From Flaveria trinervia (taxonomy: Eukaryota > Streptophyta > Magnoliopsida > Asterales > Asteraceae): DNA of 64,000 nt. The stretch spans positions 71,129,932 through 71,193,931 of the forward strand of contig CM046451.1 of NCBI GenBank assembly GCA_025506515.1. Direction: 5' to 3'. Positions 45,495-57,599 of the stretch are shown here, one piece after another (positions within the stretch are counted from its first letter, which is position 1; each line of letters starts with the position of its first letter). The notes under the pieces were generated by a model. The model was not told where the DNA came from, searched no databases, and saw only the letters and a program-made list of their open reading frames with translations. The translations under genes were made by a program, and so were the position numbers.

Positions 45495-47549
45495 TTTAAC
45501 ACCCGAATATCTTCTTTGAAGCCGACAAAAGAAGAAAAGAAATAAAGTCCAAAGTCAGGGGACCAAACTTGTAAAATGGGAGAAAGATTGGGTGTGTAGG
45601 GGAATAAGAGGGGAGGGCAGCCCACACCCTCCCCCACACTTGTGAAATTCTGCCAAGAGAAGAAGAGAGGGAGAAAAATGGTCTCAAGCTTGATTCTTGT
45701 GGATTTGAGGGTGAAAGTTAAAGTGTAGCGGGTTGAATTGAAGCTCTACTTGATGGGGTTGTTTGTTTGAGTTCTAGGACCCCTCTTTTACTCTTTTTCA
45801 ACTGATTTGGGGCTGGAACACATAGAAAAACCCGTTTTTGAAATGTGTGTGTTGAACCCGTGTATACGTGTTTGTGTGTGATGTGAGTAGAGTTTGTTTT
45901 CAAGCTTGTGTCTGATTGAATGGTGTTGTGGTATATGTTTTTAAGGTTTAGGATGGTTTATTTGGGCTTAGAATGAGTTTGGGTGGGTTTGGAGGGCGGA
46001 AATCGCAGATTGGGTTTGGGATGAACTGCATTCTGCATCAGCTAGGGCTAGGCGACCGAATGGAGGCCATACAGCCAAAAGGAGTGCGACTGAGGTTCAT
46101 TCGCAATTGATTCGTGCGACTGGAGTCCATAGGCTTCTGTGTCGTACGACTGAGGGCAATTCGCATGGGGAGTCATGCGACTGAGTTCCATTCGCATGAG
46201 TGTCCATCCGCATTATTGTTCATCCACATTAATGCTCATCCGCATTGGGTCCATTTGCATGGGACTCATCCGCATTGTGTTCATCCGCATTGGGTGCATT
46301 CACACAAGGCCCATTCACCTGGTGTTCATTCGCATGGTCTTCAGTCGCATGGGAGGCCATGCGACTAAAGGGTGCCCGTACGTCTAAGTAGGGCTTGTGT
46401 ACCCTAGGGAACATAGTTTATCTACTGACTTTCAGGGAAAGTGCAGACTTAAGCTTTGAAGTGGAAGGTTCCCAGGGGTTCAAGTAAGATGACTTTTGAG
46501 GCTATATAGGTTATGTTGGGCATGGTTGATGATGTATCATGTTGTATGTTTATGCATGTTATTGGTATGTATGATGCTGCATGTTATGTATGTATGATGG
46601 TTCCCTGTATGATGATGCTGACTGTGTATGTATGTTTGTTATTTTGTATGATTATTTTCCTTGGCTTTGCGTTAAGTGTTAATGAATGAAATGAAAAGTA
46701 TTATGTAACGTAAAGTGGAAGATAATGAAAAGAGGAACGAAATGAAGAATGCATGCATTAATGAATGAATGAACATAAGAAGTCTTGCAAGCATATGTAT
46801 GGAGGTTCACACTCAATGAGGAGTGTTAGCTCAACCGCGTGCGGGTTAGCTACCCCATGAGGATGCACACTAGGGCTTGATCCGTGTGGTAACGCATATG
46901 TATGGAGGTTCACACCCAATGAGTGGTTGTCAGCTCAACTGTGTGTGGATTAAATACCCCATGAGGATGCACGCAGGGGTTCAATCTTTGTGATTGACCA
47001 GATGTATGGGGTCCTTTTCACTTAACCCTAGATGAGTTGCTTGGTTCTCTAGAGGGGGGTTAAGCACATGACAGGACCTAGATGAAAATGAAAGATAATA
47101 AAAGTATGAAATGAACGATGATGAAGATAATAACTATTATCTATGTGTACGTACGATGTGTGATCACGTTCTAAGACTGTTATGTTTAGAAAGAAAGTAA
47201 TGGATGGTTTTAAACGAAAGACAAAGTATGTTTTATTATAAAACTAGAACTCACTCAGCGACACTAACTTTTATGTGTTTCTAGTTGGCAGGTAATGTTG
47301 TTGAGGATAGCACCTGGGCGACTACTCAGCTCTTTTGGATGGCATTCTTTTGTTTAGTGTTTTTGCATTGTAATGCGAACACACGATGTTTTGAAAAGAA
47401 TGATTGTATTAACTTGCAAAAGCATTTATAAGGAAATGAAAGTTATTTTAAATGTTCCCCTGCAATGTTTATGAATATTAAATGTAAAGTTATATGTTTT
47501 ATGTGCAATGATTTACCAGCTGTATGCGTCCCGGGAACGGGGCCTTACA
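45495..47549 (+). mobile_element. Ty3/gypsy solo LTR in element E pol
   Basis: A 2055-bp insertion is absent from the homologous place in element F (about 59730). It starts TTTAACACCCGAATATC (expected TG mutated) and ends GGGGCCTTACA; the ends resemble Tekay/Del-type LTRs, by recollection. It has no internal genes. Inside are about a dozen CATTCGCATG/CATCCGCATT words (46040-46390) and two tandem units of about 105-117 bp (46798-47000, each with GGTTCACACxCAATGAG and CCCCATGAGGATGCAC). Recombination between two LTRs would leave such a solo copy. Confidence 0.75.
46798..47005 (+). repeat. Two tandem units inside the gypsy solo LTR
   Basis: Both start GCATATGTATGGAGGTTCACAC and contain GCTCAAC, GTG-GG/GATTA and CCCCATGAGGATGCAC; the offset is about 105 bp. 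No coding potential. Confidence 0.8.
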
Positions 47550-49453
47550 AGAGTGATGTCAAACATTTTTTTCATGGGTTTGTCCTCTTGTTCTTACCCC
47601 TATGTCAATATCCCCAATGATGTTTGTGGTGGGGTGAGACTTGTGGATCCTTAGCTGAGGGATCACATCAAGTTACTAGGAGAGATCTAAATTAAAGAAA
47701 TTTAGATCTAGCATAGATGTATCTCTCACCACATCAGCACACTTATCAAGAGAGACTTGATCCAATGAGTGTGTAACATCATTGATGTGTCATCTATGGA
47801 GTGGTTATCAGCATCAAGAAATTCCTGATCACTATCACCACCCCATTATTTCCTTCTACATTTGAAGTATCTTTATCTGGTTGTGGAGCCTCTGAGCTAG
47901 AATTTGAAGGCATCCCAGATGTATCAGCTGAGTTTGTCATTGTGGTGCTAATAGACACTTCATGTGCAGAAGTAGTTACAACTGGAGCTGAAGATGTCTT
48001 TCTTGAAGGTCTTCTTAGCTCAAATATTGGGTCAGGATAACCTGCTGATAAGATAACTGCAGATCCTGAAATAGTCTCACAAGATTTGATAAAACTGTTG
48101 GTATCTAAATCAAGATCAAACAACCAATCAGGACCAGAACCAGCCACATAGGGTGTGTGTTCATTGCAAGTCACATTGGCCGACTCCTCAACAATTCTAG
48201 GTCTTAGAATGTATACTCTATAAGCTTTAGCTTGGGAAGAGTATCCATAAAGTGTCCATCATCTGATTTCTCAGCAAATTGGCAATTTGATCTTTGGTAT
48301 TCAAGATGGTGTAAGAACATCCAATGACCTGAGAAAACCAATGAAAGCTTTCCTCTTGTGCCAAAGTTCATAAGTAGTCTTTCCACAAGTCTTAACTACT
48401 AAAACTATGTTCTACACATAGCAGGCAGTGTTGACTGCCTCTGCCCAGAAGGTGATGGGCAACTTAGAGTCAGACAACATGGTTCAAGTAGTTTCAATCA
48501 GTGTCCTTTTTTCTCCTCTCAGCAACACCATTTTGCTGAGGAGTCCTGGGAGCACTATATTGTCTTGTAATACCTTTTTCATCATAAAATGCATCAAGGA
48601 TTTGGTTCTTGAATTGAGTTCCTTGATCACATCTTATGGTTTTGACCTTGTGATCAGATTGATTCTCAATCTTTAAGATGAAATTCTTCAACATCTCAGG
48701 AGTCTCATCCTTAGTTCTAAGGAAGAAGACCCAAGTGAATCTTGTAAAGTGATCTGTTATCATTAAACAATAAGAGGTCTTGCCTAGACTTATTACACTA
48801 GTGGGGCCAAAGAGATCCATATGTAACAAGTGTAGGGGTGTAGTGATGGAGTTTCTTTTCTTAGGCTTATGAGATACCTTGTGTTGCTTCTCTTTCGGAC
48901 ATGCAACACAATGATCATCAATTGTAAACTCTTTCTTTGGCATTCTAGTTACCAAATCATTCTTAATCAGTTTATTCATATTTTTAAAGTTTACATGGCA
49001 CATTCTTTTATGCCATAGGAAAGACTCATCACTATTGGCTTTAGACAGATAGCATGAAACTTCTCCAGAGGGAGATGTTTCTTGCAAGTCCATCTTGTAC
49101 ATGTTGACTTTCTTGGGGGTTCTAAGCAGGATATGCTCATGAAGAATGACCACCCTAGGCTTGAGAACTATACACTCATGCTCAGTAAAGAGCATGTTTT
49201 GACTCTGATCACAAAATTAGGATACACTCAAAAGATTGTACCGAAGCTCCTTGACAAAGTTTACCTTTTCAATGCTGAGCTTACCATTTGTGACCTTCCC
49301 CCTTCTAGAAATATAACCACCTTCATCTCATCCAAAAGCAACTGGCCCTCCATCAATCCTTTCAAAGTTCGGGAGTAGTAACCTATTGCCTGTCATGTGC
49401 CTGGAACAGTCACTTTCAATGATCCAGACATTCTTGTTTGTCTTGAGCTGTCT
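47550..49453 (-). pseudogene. pol: Pol of element E: protease and integrase
   Basis: The protease site reads WIIESDCSRHMTG (Trp at 49426-49424): the catalytic Asp is Glu and the Gly of D-S-G is Asp. Integrase (49195-48494) has the zinc part (HKRMCHVNFKNM ... CVACPKEKQH) and core motifs MDLFGPTSV, IRCDQGTQF and NGVAERRK. After a stop near 48490 comes the integrase C-terminal part in mixed frames and a Ser/Thr-rich linker (48174-47794), then NIIGDIDIGVRTRGQ (about 47600). The piece before the solo LTR continues at 45494. Confidence 0.87.
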
Positions 49454-49474
49454 CTGCACAAAGAAAATGATTAG
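49454..49474 (-). promoter_or_regulatory. Gag stop and splice-acceptor-like site, element E
   Basis: The Gag frame reads W-V-S-K-C-N-TAA (stop 49473-49471). On the - strand the stop is inside CTAAT, followed by TTTTCTTTGTGCAG. Protease begins 27 nt later in the -1 frame. Confidence 0.55.
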
Positions 49475-52161
49475 TTACATTTGGAAACCCAAGCCTTACT
49501 TGTCTTGGGCTCACTAAGAGTAACAGAAGGTAATGCAATAGTAATGGATCCTATAGTTCTGCTATTAGAATCTTGAGCTGTTGTTGATGTAGAACATCCA
49601 GTCACTTGGTCTTTCTTTGACTTCCACACCACCTTTGAAAGTTTGGACTTAACCTTCAACACTTCGGAAGATTTTGAGACTTCGGATGTTTTGATGACTT
49701 CAGTATTTCAGAAGTATTCCTTCCTTTCGAGACCACATTTTCTTCCGAAGGCAATTTTCCACTTGCCTTCTTCTTAGTTTTGGAGCTTTCGAAGGAAACA
49801 AATTTTCCTTCTGAAGCTTGAATCTTCTTGAAAGTCTTGGAAGTCCTTGTCTTGGTCATGTGAAGAGTACCTTTTGGATTGTATGAACGATCTTTAGCAA
49901 GATGAGCAGTACTTTCACACATGACACACTCTATTTTCTTCTTCCCATGAGCCTTGTGGTGAGAACAAGACTGACTTTGATCACATCCCTTCTCCACCTT
50001 CATCTTTGTAGATGTTGAGACAATCCTTTTGGGCTGAGGATTGTTCTTGGAGTTGGATGATCCAGGTTGTGTAGCAGTAGTACACAACAGGTCAGCCTTC
50101 TTCTTGGTGCTGAGATGATTTGAACATGAACCAGAACTCTTGGCAGAAGAGTTTAGGTTGATCTCTTCAGTATTCACTACTTCAAACCCTTCAGAGATAC
50201 AAACTTGTTTCTGCTTAGAGTCAAAAGTATCCTTGATCTCTTGAGCCTTCCTAGCTTTTCTTTTGCTCTTTCTGATCAAGTTCTTTCTCATTGACTTGGT
50301 TATCACAGTCTTTTACTTCTCCTCAGAAGGATAGTGGCCCTTCTTAGAATCCTTCTCTTCTCTCTTCTCAGAGGAATTCTTCACTATCACTTCTTCATCC
50401 TCTTCACTTAAGGGGTCTATAAGAGGAAGCTCATCTTCATAAGTTCCACACCTGGGTGATCTTACAGACATGATTATGTATGGAGGAGCTATCTCATTAG
50501 ATCCCAGTCCCTGCTTGTTTTGATAAAACACCTTGTTGTGCAGGGATGAGGATATCATGTTCTTGAAGGTCTCTTCTTCAAGAACACACTTTTCTGTCCT
50601 GGGTTTGATGATCACAAGCACAGCCAGGCACTCAGTCAGCTTAGTTATGAGATCCTTGATCTGAGTACTAAAATTTGTATGCTCATGTTTTAGAACTAAA
50701 ATAGTTTTCTGTAAGTCCTCTTTCTTTCATTTATAATCATTTTCAGACTTTCTAAAATAAGCTTTTAAGATGTTTAAGGACTCAAGATCAGATCTCATTT
50801 CTAAGTTGTAGGACCTATATCTCTTAACTTTAGTAATGCATTCAGGGGTACAAAGATGTTCCAGTACCTTGATTTCATCATGATCTGCCATTAGTGCTTG
50901 GTTTGGAGAAGCATCTTCCACCTGAAAGCTCCAGTCAAAGCCTCCTTCTTCAATGGCAACTATAGCTTGCTGCTTTGGCTTCTCATTCTGGGTAGCCTTG
51001 TTAGTGTAGTTGGTCTGGATTGTGCTTGGCCACCATTTGTTCTTGGTTCCTTACACTCCCGGGCAAAGTGGCCCATCAAGTTATAGTTGTAACACTTGAC
51101 TTTGAATTTATCCAGTCCAAACTTTCCATTGGTTGCATTGCTGGGGAACTTCCTTCCAGTCCGCTTATAGAACTTCTTAGCTCTGTGAATGAGAAGAGCC
51201 ATCTGCTAGACTATTTCCATGTACCCTAGATCATCTAAATGGATGCAGTCCAGGTTTTAAATGGTGAAAAGAGAGCTGGCACAACTTTCATCAGAAGACA
51301 CAAAGGCTTGAGAAGAAATTGTCTTTTGGAATGGGCTTACTTGAGTGTAGTTCTCCTTGGTGTCTCAAGGAAGATGATAAAAGGACCCTTTTGTGAGTTT
51401 TTTGGGTAGCATAAGAGATGATGTTGGGGTTCTATGCTATCCTTTTCAACCACATGAAGGGCTGAACCCATTTGATTGTTGGAGTTTTCCAGATGAACCT
51501 TGCATGTTCATCTCCATCTGGTAGCCATTGAGAATCCCAAATAACTCAGTCAGAGTGAGAGTTTTTAGATTCTCAGTTCTCTTGATAACCACACAGTAGT
51601 GTGTCCATTACCTACGAAAGGAGGACATGTACTTCCTTAAAATGTCTCTGTTTTCAAAAGCAACTCTTGCATCCACTAGGGTATCCACAATCTCAACATA
51701 CCTGAAGTATTGTTGAGTCATGGTCCCACTTGCTTTGAAGGTGAAATTTTCAAACTACTGCTTCAGGAGATCCTTCTTGTTCTCCTTTGCTTCAGAGGAA
51801 CCTTCATACATTAGTTTCAATGCATCCGACAACAGCTTAGCTGTTTTGCATTTCTTGAAACCTCTGTATATAGAGTCTGGAAGAGCAGTCTGAAGGGCTG
51901 TCATGGCTTTTGATCAGTCTCTACTCACTTTCTATCTTCATCTGAGTAGTTAGCCACAACCTTCGGGATCATACCACCACCAGTAGCAGAAGGGGTGCTT
52001 GGTATGTAAGGTCCATTTTTAACAAAATCCTACATTATTGAATCTAGAGACCTAATGACACCTTTCATTCTTTGGCACCAGGTGTAAAAGTCATCAAGAG
52101 TGATCAGTGAGGACTTGTTCATGGTTCCAATTTCCATATCAGTTTTGGAAATGGCTGCCAT
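49471..52161 (-). pseudogene. gag: Gag of element E, decayed
   Basis: Start MAAISKTDMEIGTMNKSSL at 52161; the copia Gag domain between 52100 and 51260 is full of stops. The first zinc knuckle (about 51100-51060) reads CYNYNLMGHFAREC: the second Cys is Tyr. A Glu/Lys part (50921-50313, ENDELPLIDPL-like) follows, then a Lys-rich piece 50306-49656 with a second knuckle whose last Cys is Arg (CVMCESTAHLAKDR). It ends at the conserved W-V-S-K-C-N-stop. Confidence 0.85.
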
Positions 52162-52232
52162 TTGAAAAGTTAAGTATTTTGTGTGTGTGAGGGATTTAAA
52201 GATGGTGAAATCTTATATCAAGAGCCTGTAAT

Positions 52233-52244
52233 GCCCTGATACCA
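52233..52244 (-). other. Primer binding site of element E
   Basis: On the - strand TGGTATCAGGGC, two bases after the LTR end TGCA; one mismatch to the initiator tRNA-Met site. Confidence 0.85.
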
Positions 52245-52246
52245 AA

Positions 52247-52928
52247 TGCAGGACTAGTGAAGGGTGGTCACTTACAACATAACAACACAAAAAGGAGATT
52301 AACTTGACTTAATCAAACAGTGAAACTGGATTAACCACAATAGATGATACTTAGAACACAAGTAATTAAGAGACAGAACAAGATAGCAAGATACACAAGG
52401 AAATGGTTTTTCAAGATTGCAGTATATTGCCTTCTCAAGTTCTATTACAAGTGTTACAAAGCATAAAGGAAAGTTACAAGTACTAGAGATACATATACTA
52501 CATTCTACAGCCGGCCATACTTTGAAGGCCAGCTGGATACAATTGACTAGACATAAAACAAAATAAATTGTAGATTCAAAAGGCAGATTGCCTTTTGACA
52601 TGTGACTATGACATGCCATAGCTCACATCCTAATCTATTAGAAAAAGGATAAAGTACATGAAGTAGAAAATTACAGACTCAAGACCTCAATGTACAGTTA
52701 CTAAAAGCATGGACCTTTTCACCAACTCATGTAAGTTGGTGACTTTACAGAGTTGCAGTGGAAAGGGGGTCCAAATTTATGTAATGTACATAATATAAAG
52801 CATGTATACTAAAAGTCTTTGGAAGAAATCTATCTCAAGTGTTGGCTTCGGAAGACTTTGTCTCCGAAGCTTCAGAAGATTTCACACTTAGAATATTTCT
52901 GTTGCATGTGTGAAACTTTTGAAGCATT
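52247..52928 (-). repeat. 5' LTR of element E, cut by element F
   Basis: The inner end TGCA is at 52247. The outer approximately 80 bp is missing: the sequence stops at AAGCATT, where element F begins. The missing part should lie right of element F. Confidence 0.85.
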
Positions 52929-53702
52929 TGCAGGATCGTTGAAGGGTGTAGAGTTACAACACAACAACACAAAGAGGAGATTAACTAAACTTAATCAAAC
53001 AGTTAACTGGATTAACCAAGATAAGACACTAAGAACACAAGTAATGTAAGAGACAGAACACAAAGAACACAAGTATATGGTTTTCAAGAATGTAGTATAG
53101 TGCTTTCTCTATGCTCTATTACAAGTGTTACAAAGCATGATTCAAAGATACAAGAACATGAGATACTTATACTACATCCTACATCCGGCTACACTTTGAA
53201 AGCCAGCTAGATACAATTGACTAGACACAAAACAAAATCAATTGTAGAGTCAAAAGGTAGATTGCCTTTTGACTAGTGACTATGACATGCCATAGCTCAC
53301 ATCCTTATCTATTACAAAAAGTATAAAGTACATGAAGTAGAAAGTTACAGACTCAAGACCTCAATGTATAGTTACCAAAAGCATGGGTCTTTTCACCAAC
53401 TCATGTAAGTTGGTGACCTTATAGAGGTGCAGCGGAAAGGTCCAGCTTTATGGAAAAGTACATAAGATAAAGCATGTGTTAAAAGTATTCGGAAGAAATC
53501 TATCTTCATGAGTTGAAGCTTCGGAAGACTTCATATTTGGCTTCGGAAGATATTGGTCTTGGCTTCGGAAGATTTCACACTTAAGAGTATTTTTTGTTGC
53601 ATATGTAAAAATTCCTAAGCATTCTTCTTTAATGCACTTGTGCAGCATGCAGGATAGACATTGGATGTTTAGGTTACATCAGCCTCTTCATTAATCTCTA
53701 CA
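52929..53702 (-). repeat. 3' LTR of element F
   Basis: 774 bp, TGTAGAGATTAATG to TGCA on the - strand, with CTTCCGAAG motifs at 53490-53575. Confidence 0.88.
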
Positions 53703-53716
53703 AACTCCCCCTAGGC
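53703..53716 (-). other. Polypurine tract of element F
   Basis: On the - strand CCTAGGGGGAGTT directly before the LTR. Confidence 0.85.
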
Positions 53717-53742
53717 GATGCTACCAAAACACTTCGTAGACT

Positions 53743-56700
53743 TCAGATGTCAATAGTCCTCATTAGGATGATCACCAATCCGTTCTTCATAAGGTGATCA
53801 GGATCCTTCAGACTATCAAAGTGTCTTCTCATATCAAAGAGGTCATGTAGAGGCAACTTAAACATAACTTGCCATGTGTAAATGTCTTCAGTGCCTTGAT
53901 CTCTAATGACATACCATCTTTCTGGATTTGTGGTGTATGTCCAAGACAAGATGGGTCTTCCTGATGCTAGAGGAGTTGTTTGAATTCGAGTTGATGTAGC
54001 ATCCTCTGGCTGCACAACCTCAAGATGTTCTGACTCATCCTGGGGTTTAGAAGAGGGTGCAGTCTTCTTCTTCTTCCTCTTCTTCTTTGTATTTGGTTTA
54101 GAAGCCATCCTCTTCTTTCTTATTACAGGTTTTAACTGAGAAGACTGGCCTACAATACCAGATTGATCTTCACTGTCTTTCTCAGTTGGGACTTCCTCTC
54201 TCTCAGGCTCAGAAGGAGGGGGAGGTTGACCCTACTATGGATCAGAAGATGAAGCTTGCTAAGTTTTAGCAAGAGGTCTAGGTTGTATTGTCTATGGTTG
54301 TTCAACCTTAAACTTCACTTTAGTAGGGCTTGACTTGGAGTGGAGTGTAAGTCAATGAGCTCCCCACTTTTGATCTTCTACTTGATCACCCTAATATGTT
54401 CATCCATAGTGGATAGAGACATGGGGCCAAGTCTACTTCGAGAGAATCCATATAGCTTCAAGAAGCTCATCATCCTCTGCCTATCAAAAGACTACTTCAT
54501 GCTCTTTTGGATGATAGCTCTTGATTTAGCAGCTTCTTCCCTTAGCTTCTTCTTAGTTGTCTTTCCTTCCTTGATTATCTCAAGTTCAAACTGTTTTAAG
54601 TACTCAAACTCAACATAGTCATAGGACAAGGAAGGAGTGCATCTGCCTGATAGAAGCCTGTGGCACTCAGGTAGTTAATCATCTTGATCCTCTCTTCTTC
54701 TTTGTCTACCTGAGGTTCTTGTTGAACCACATCTTCTTGTGCAGGACTTTCTTGAACTGGGGAGAGGGTAGGCATATCCTTGTACAGTCTTTTTCTGCTT
54801 CTCTCTTCTTTGACTTGTACTAGAAGCTCTGAATCTTCTGCCTCCTTCTTCTCCTTTGACCTTTCCAAATCAAACAGTTCATTCAACTTTTCTAAGGGGA
54901 GAGAGATGACACTATCTATATCATAGTTCCTTGTCTCCAGGTAATTTATCCTGACTGCCCTTAACTCATCATTCTAAGTATTTGGTCTGGGGGCAGCCCT
55001 GATAGCAAACTTCATGAGTCTTGAAGACTCGGCAGAGGAACTTTCTCCCCTCAGCCTCCTTTTCCTCTCTCTCTCCTCCTCCTCAATCTCCTCAGATGCC
55101 ATTTTTCTTCTCCCTTTGTCACTCACAAACCTTTGTGAGTAAGGGTGGAGAGAGCTTTGGCCTTTATTGCTTGTTGCAGGGTCTAAGCTTTGGCCAAAGA
55201 GAGGTTGAGAAGCACCTTCACCAGTAGGTGTCTCAATAGGAGTATGGATCTCTGCAGCAGCTGATAATGATGAGACAGGGGTCTTAGGTTCTGCCACTGG
55301 GCCTTTAGTCAAGGTAAACTCTGCAGTGATCCTGTCTTGGATTCTTTGAGCCAGTTTGTCAGCTTTTCTTGATTTGCTTGGGTTGACAAGTGGCATGTTG
55401 ACTAAATCCAGACCTTCATAGTAGTTCAAAGTCTGAAAATTGAAGACTTCTTGATGTCCTTGAACTCTTATGATGATTAGGGCTTTCCTGATGTTGTCAT
55501 ACCTCCACCCAATGATGTGATTGAAAGATGGTGAAGATGACATAGCCCTTGGTATCCCATCCTCAAACAAACTCTGTATGAAGGAGTCTGTGTAGTCCAC
55601 ATCAATGTGAACTTGAGGAGGTTGCTGAGAATGCACAATTGCAAGTGAGGATGGTGAGTCCTCAATGTCCATCTCTTTGAAGAACTCCTAGGTTCTGTGG
55701 CAATAATAACTTTCTCCCCCTTTTTGGTAGCATCACCCACTTGCATAGGTGAGCTGGAAGATAGTCAATTACATCCACAGGTTCTTGTGTTCCTCGTTGA
55801 GCTCTTCTTAAGGGTCTCCCAACTAGTTTTTCCTTAAGATATGAAATCTCAAGTTGCTGATCATTGATCTTGTTGTGTAAGGTAGTCACCTGAGATTCAA
55901 GGTGACTGACCTTTAAGACTAAATAGGTGCATGTTTTAGTTAGTTTGTGCACCTTTAGTCTCAGATTCCCCTCATCTTCATCAAAAGACGCATTAGGGGA
56001 TGAGATGATTGGACCAAAGTCATCTCTCTCACCACCAGCTTTAGGTTCTTGGCTGCTGGTTTTCCTCTGCTCACTAGCAATCTCAATTGAGATGTCAGTG
56101 GGCTGAGTTGCCATGGTTGAGGTCTTAATGATGTAATCACTTTCAGAAGTGAGAGCCTCTTCCATATGGACATCCTGAAAAGGTTCAGAAGTGTCCACCT
56201 CAGTTGTAGGTGACTGATGTGGGATAGATGTAGGAGACTCAGGAGCATTCATCTCTCTTTGAGTAGGGGTAAAGAGGAGAGACTCATTATACTCACTGAA
56301 ACCTAGATCTTCATCAGTATACAAGTCAAGGTAGGGAATTGGTTAGTTGAGATCTATAGGCTAAGGATGGTTACTGTCCCCTGAAGGTTAATCACTTGAG
56401 TGTTGAGACTCAGAGTGATGGCTCAAGGTAGTTGGGCTAATGAGCTCATCAGGCTGAGCATAAGGAACCTCAACACTGATTCTTAGAGAGATGGGAGTGG
56501 TCTGCTCCTTAGGGAAAGTAGGAGCTCTAGTGTACACTTCTGCCAGTATGGGTGAGTATATGGGGGCCTCCACAGACTGAATAGCCTGAGCAGGGGTTTG
56601 TTTGGATTTCCTTTGGTAAGTGATGGTGATTGGAGGCTGTGTGTGTGTGGTTGGGAGGTAGCAGGTGTGGGCTCAACACTAGCTTGTGTTGCTAGGTTAT

Positions 56701-57489
56701 CACCTTGAGCAATAAGCTCTAACATTTTTGGGACAAGGGCTGTTTCTACCCCATAGAAGCCAATAGTGGGCTTTCTTAGTATTTTAAAGATGTCGGGCTT
56801 CATCTGTCCCAATTTAAGAATGTTACATGTTTCCCTCAACTGTGAGCCCAGTTCACAGTTGAGAATGTACTGGACATATCTAAGAAACATGTAATATTCT
56901 AAGGAGTCTAAATTAGCAAGTAAATTTGTATAAACAAACTGAGAATACTTGAATTTGACCCCCTGAACCATTCCATGGATTATGAAGGAGAAATCCTCAG
57001 GAATCTGGTCCCATTCACCATGCTTGTTTGATAAGCTGTGGATGACCACATGGAGCAGGAATCTCCACTGGGATGAGACCTTCCCTTTCCTAAAGGTCTT
57101 TACAAAAAATCTCCCTTATATCCCATCTGCTCAAAGAAATGATTGATAGCTTCCTTTGGGAAGAACACCTCACCATCTTCATCATCTAGCTGAAGATGCC
57201 TATTGATGATGGTCGGAGTGATGAAGATTGTTCTCCCCTGCATTGTGGCAGACAGTGCCTTCTCCCCGTCCATAATGACCTGTTGACAGGACTTCCAGAA
57301 TTCAAGTAGCTGATCCTCATAGAGTGGAGGATCAGTGGTTAGGGAGGTGAAGTAGTTTGATAAAGCTAAGAAACAACAAACCTCTAAGAAATGAGAATCT
57401 TTCTCAGAGCTTAACAGAGCAACCTGATTGTGTTGCCTGTGTAGCTGCATGATAAAGTTGGGATCATTTCTGTGAGCAAGGTTGGCCAT
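53743..57489 (-). pseudogene. Extra ORF (aORF) of element F, best preserved copy
   Basis: I place the start at MANLAHRNDPNFIMQLHRQH (57489), because E starts at the same codon and a TATA box lies 106 bp upstream. N-terminal domain: LALSNYFTSLTTDPPLYED, LLEFWKSC, FITPTIINRHLQLDDEDGE, FFEQMGYKGDF; a frameshift near 57100, then SNKHGEWDQIPEDF and FLRYVQYILN. A Pro/Ser/Thr-rich part follows (56700-56330), then a coiled coil (VSHLESQVTTLHNKINDQQL), IIGWRYDNIRKALIIIRVQG, a basic/acidic part (EEIEEEERERKRRLRGE), VQESPAQEDVVQQEP, a Lys run and the C-terminal SWTYTTNPERWYVIRDQG module. Stop at 53743. About five frame breaks. No membrane helix or enzyme motif is seen. The function is unknown. Confidence 0.78.
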
Positions 57490-57589
57490 TTTGAGGTAGC
57501 TTAAAGATGAAGAAAGAAATTTCAGAGAGAAATTTGGGTTTTTAGGTTTGGAGGAAGAATAAATGATAGATAGAGGGGAAACCATTGGG

Positions 57590-57595
57590 TTTATA
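57590..57595 (-). promoter_or_regulatory. TATA box before aORF of element F
   Basis: TATAAA on the - strand in CTCATATAAACCCAATGG, 106 bp upstream of the aORF ATG and downstream of the palindromic spacer. Confidence 0.55.
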
Positions 57596-57599
57596 TGAG

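Larger units (their letters stand above)
38573..52928 (-). mobile_element. Ty1/copia element E
   Basis: It reads right to left: truncated 5' LTR 52928-52247, primer site 52244-52233, gag, pol, palindromic spacer, aORF, PPT, 3' LTR 39377-38573. A solo gypsy LTR (45495-47549) lies inside pol, and element F is inserted in its 5' LTR. All genes are decayed. It is itself inserted in element C spacer DNA. Confidence 0.88.

Noticed and set aside
45452..45903. Several - strand ORFs of about 60 codons near the solo LTR start
   Set aside because: They overlap each other in different frames inside the LTR and have no domain or start context.
46114..46414. ORFs rich in His/Ile/Arg on both strands
   Set aside because: They are translations of the CATTCGCAT word array in the gypsy solo LTR; no codon conservation is expected.
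49454..49482. A mini-intron of 27 nt (GTAACT...GCAG) at the Gag-Pol junction
   Set aside because: It is too short for plant splicing and its removal would not bring Pol into the Gag frame. An upstream donor or frameshifting is more likely.
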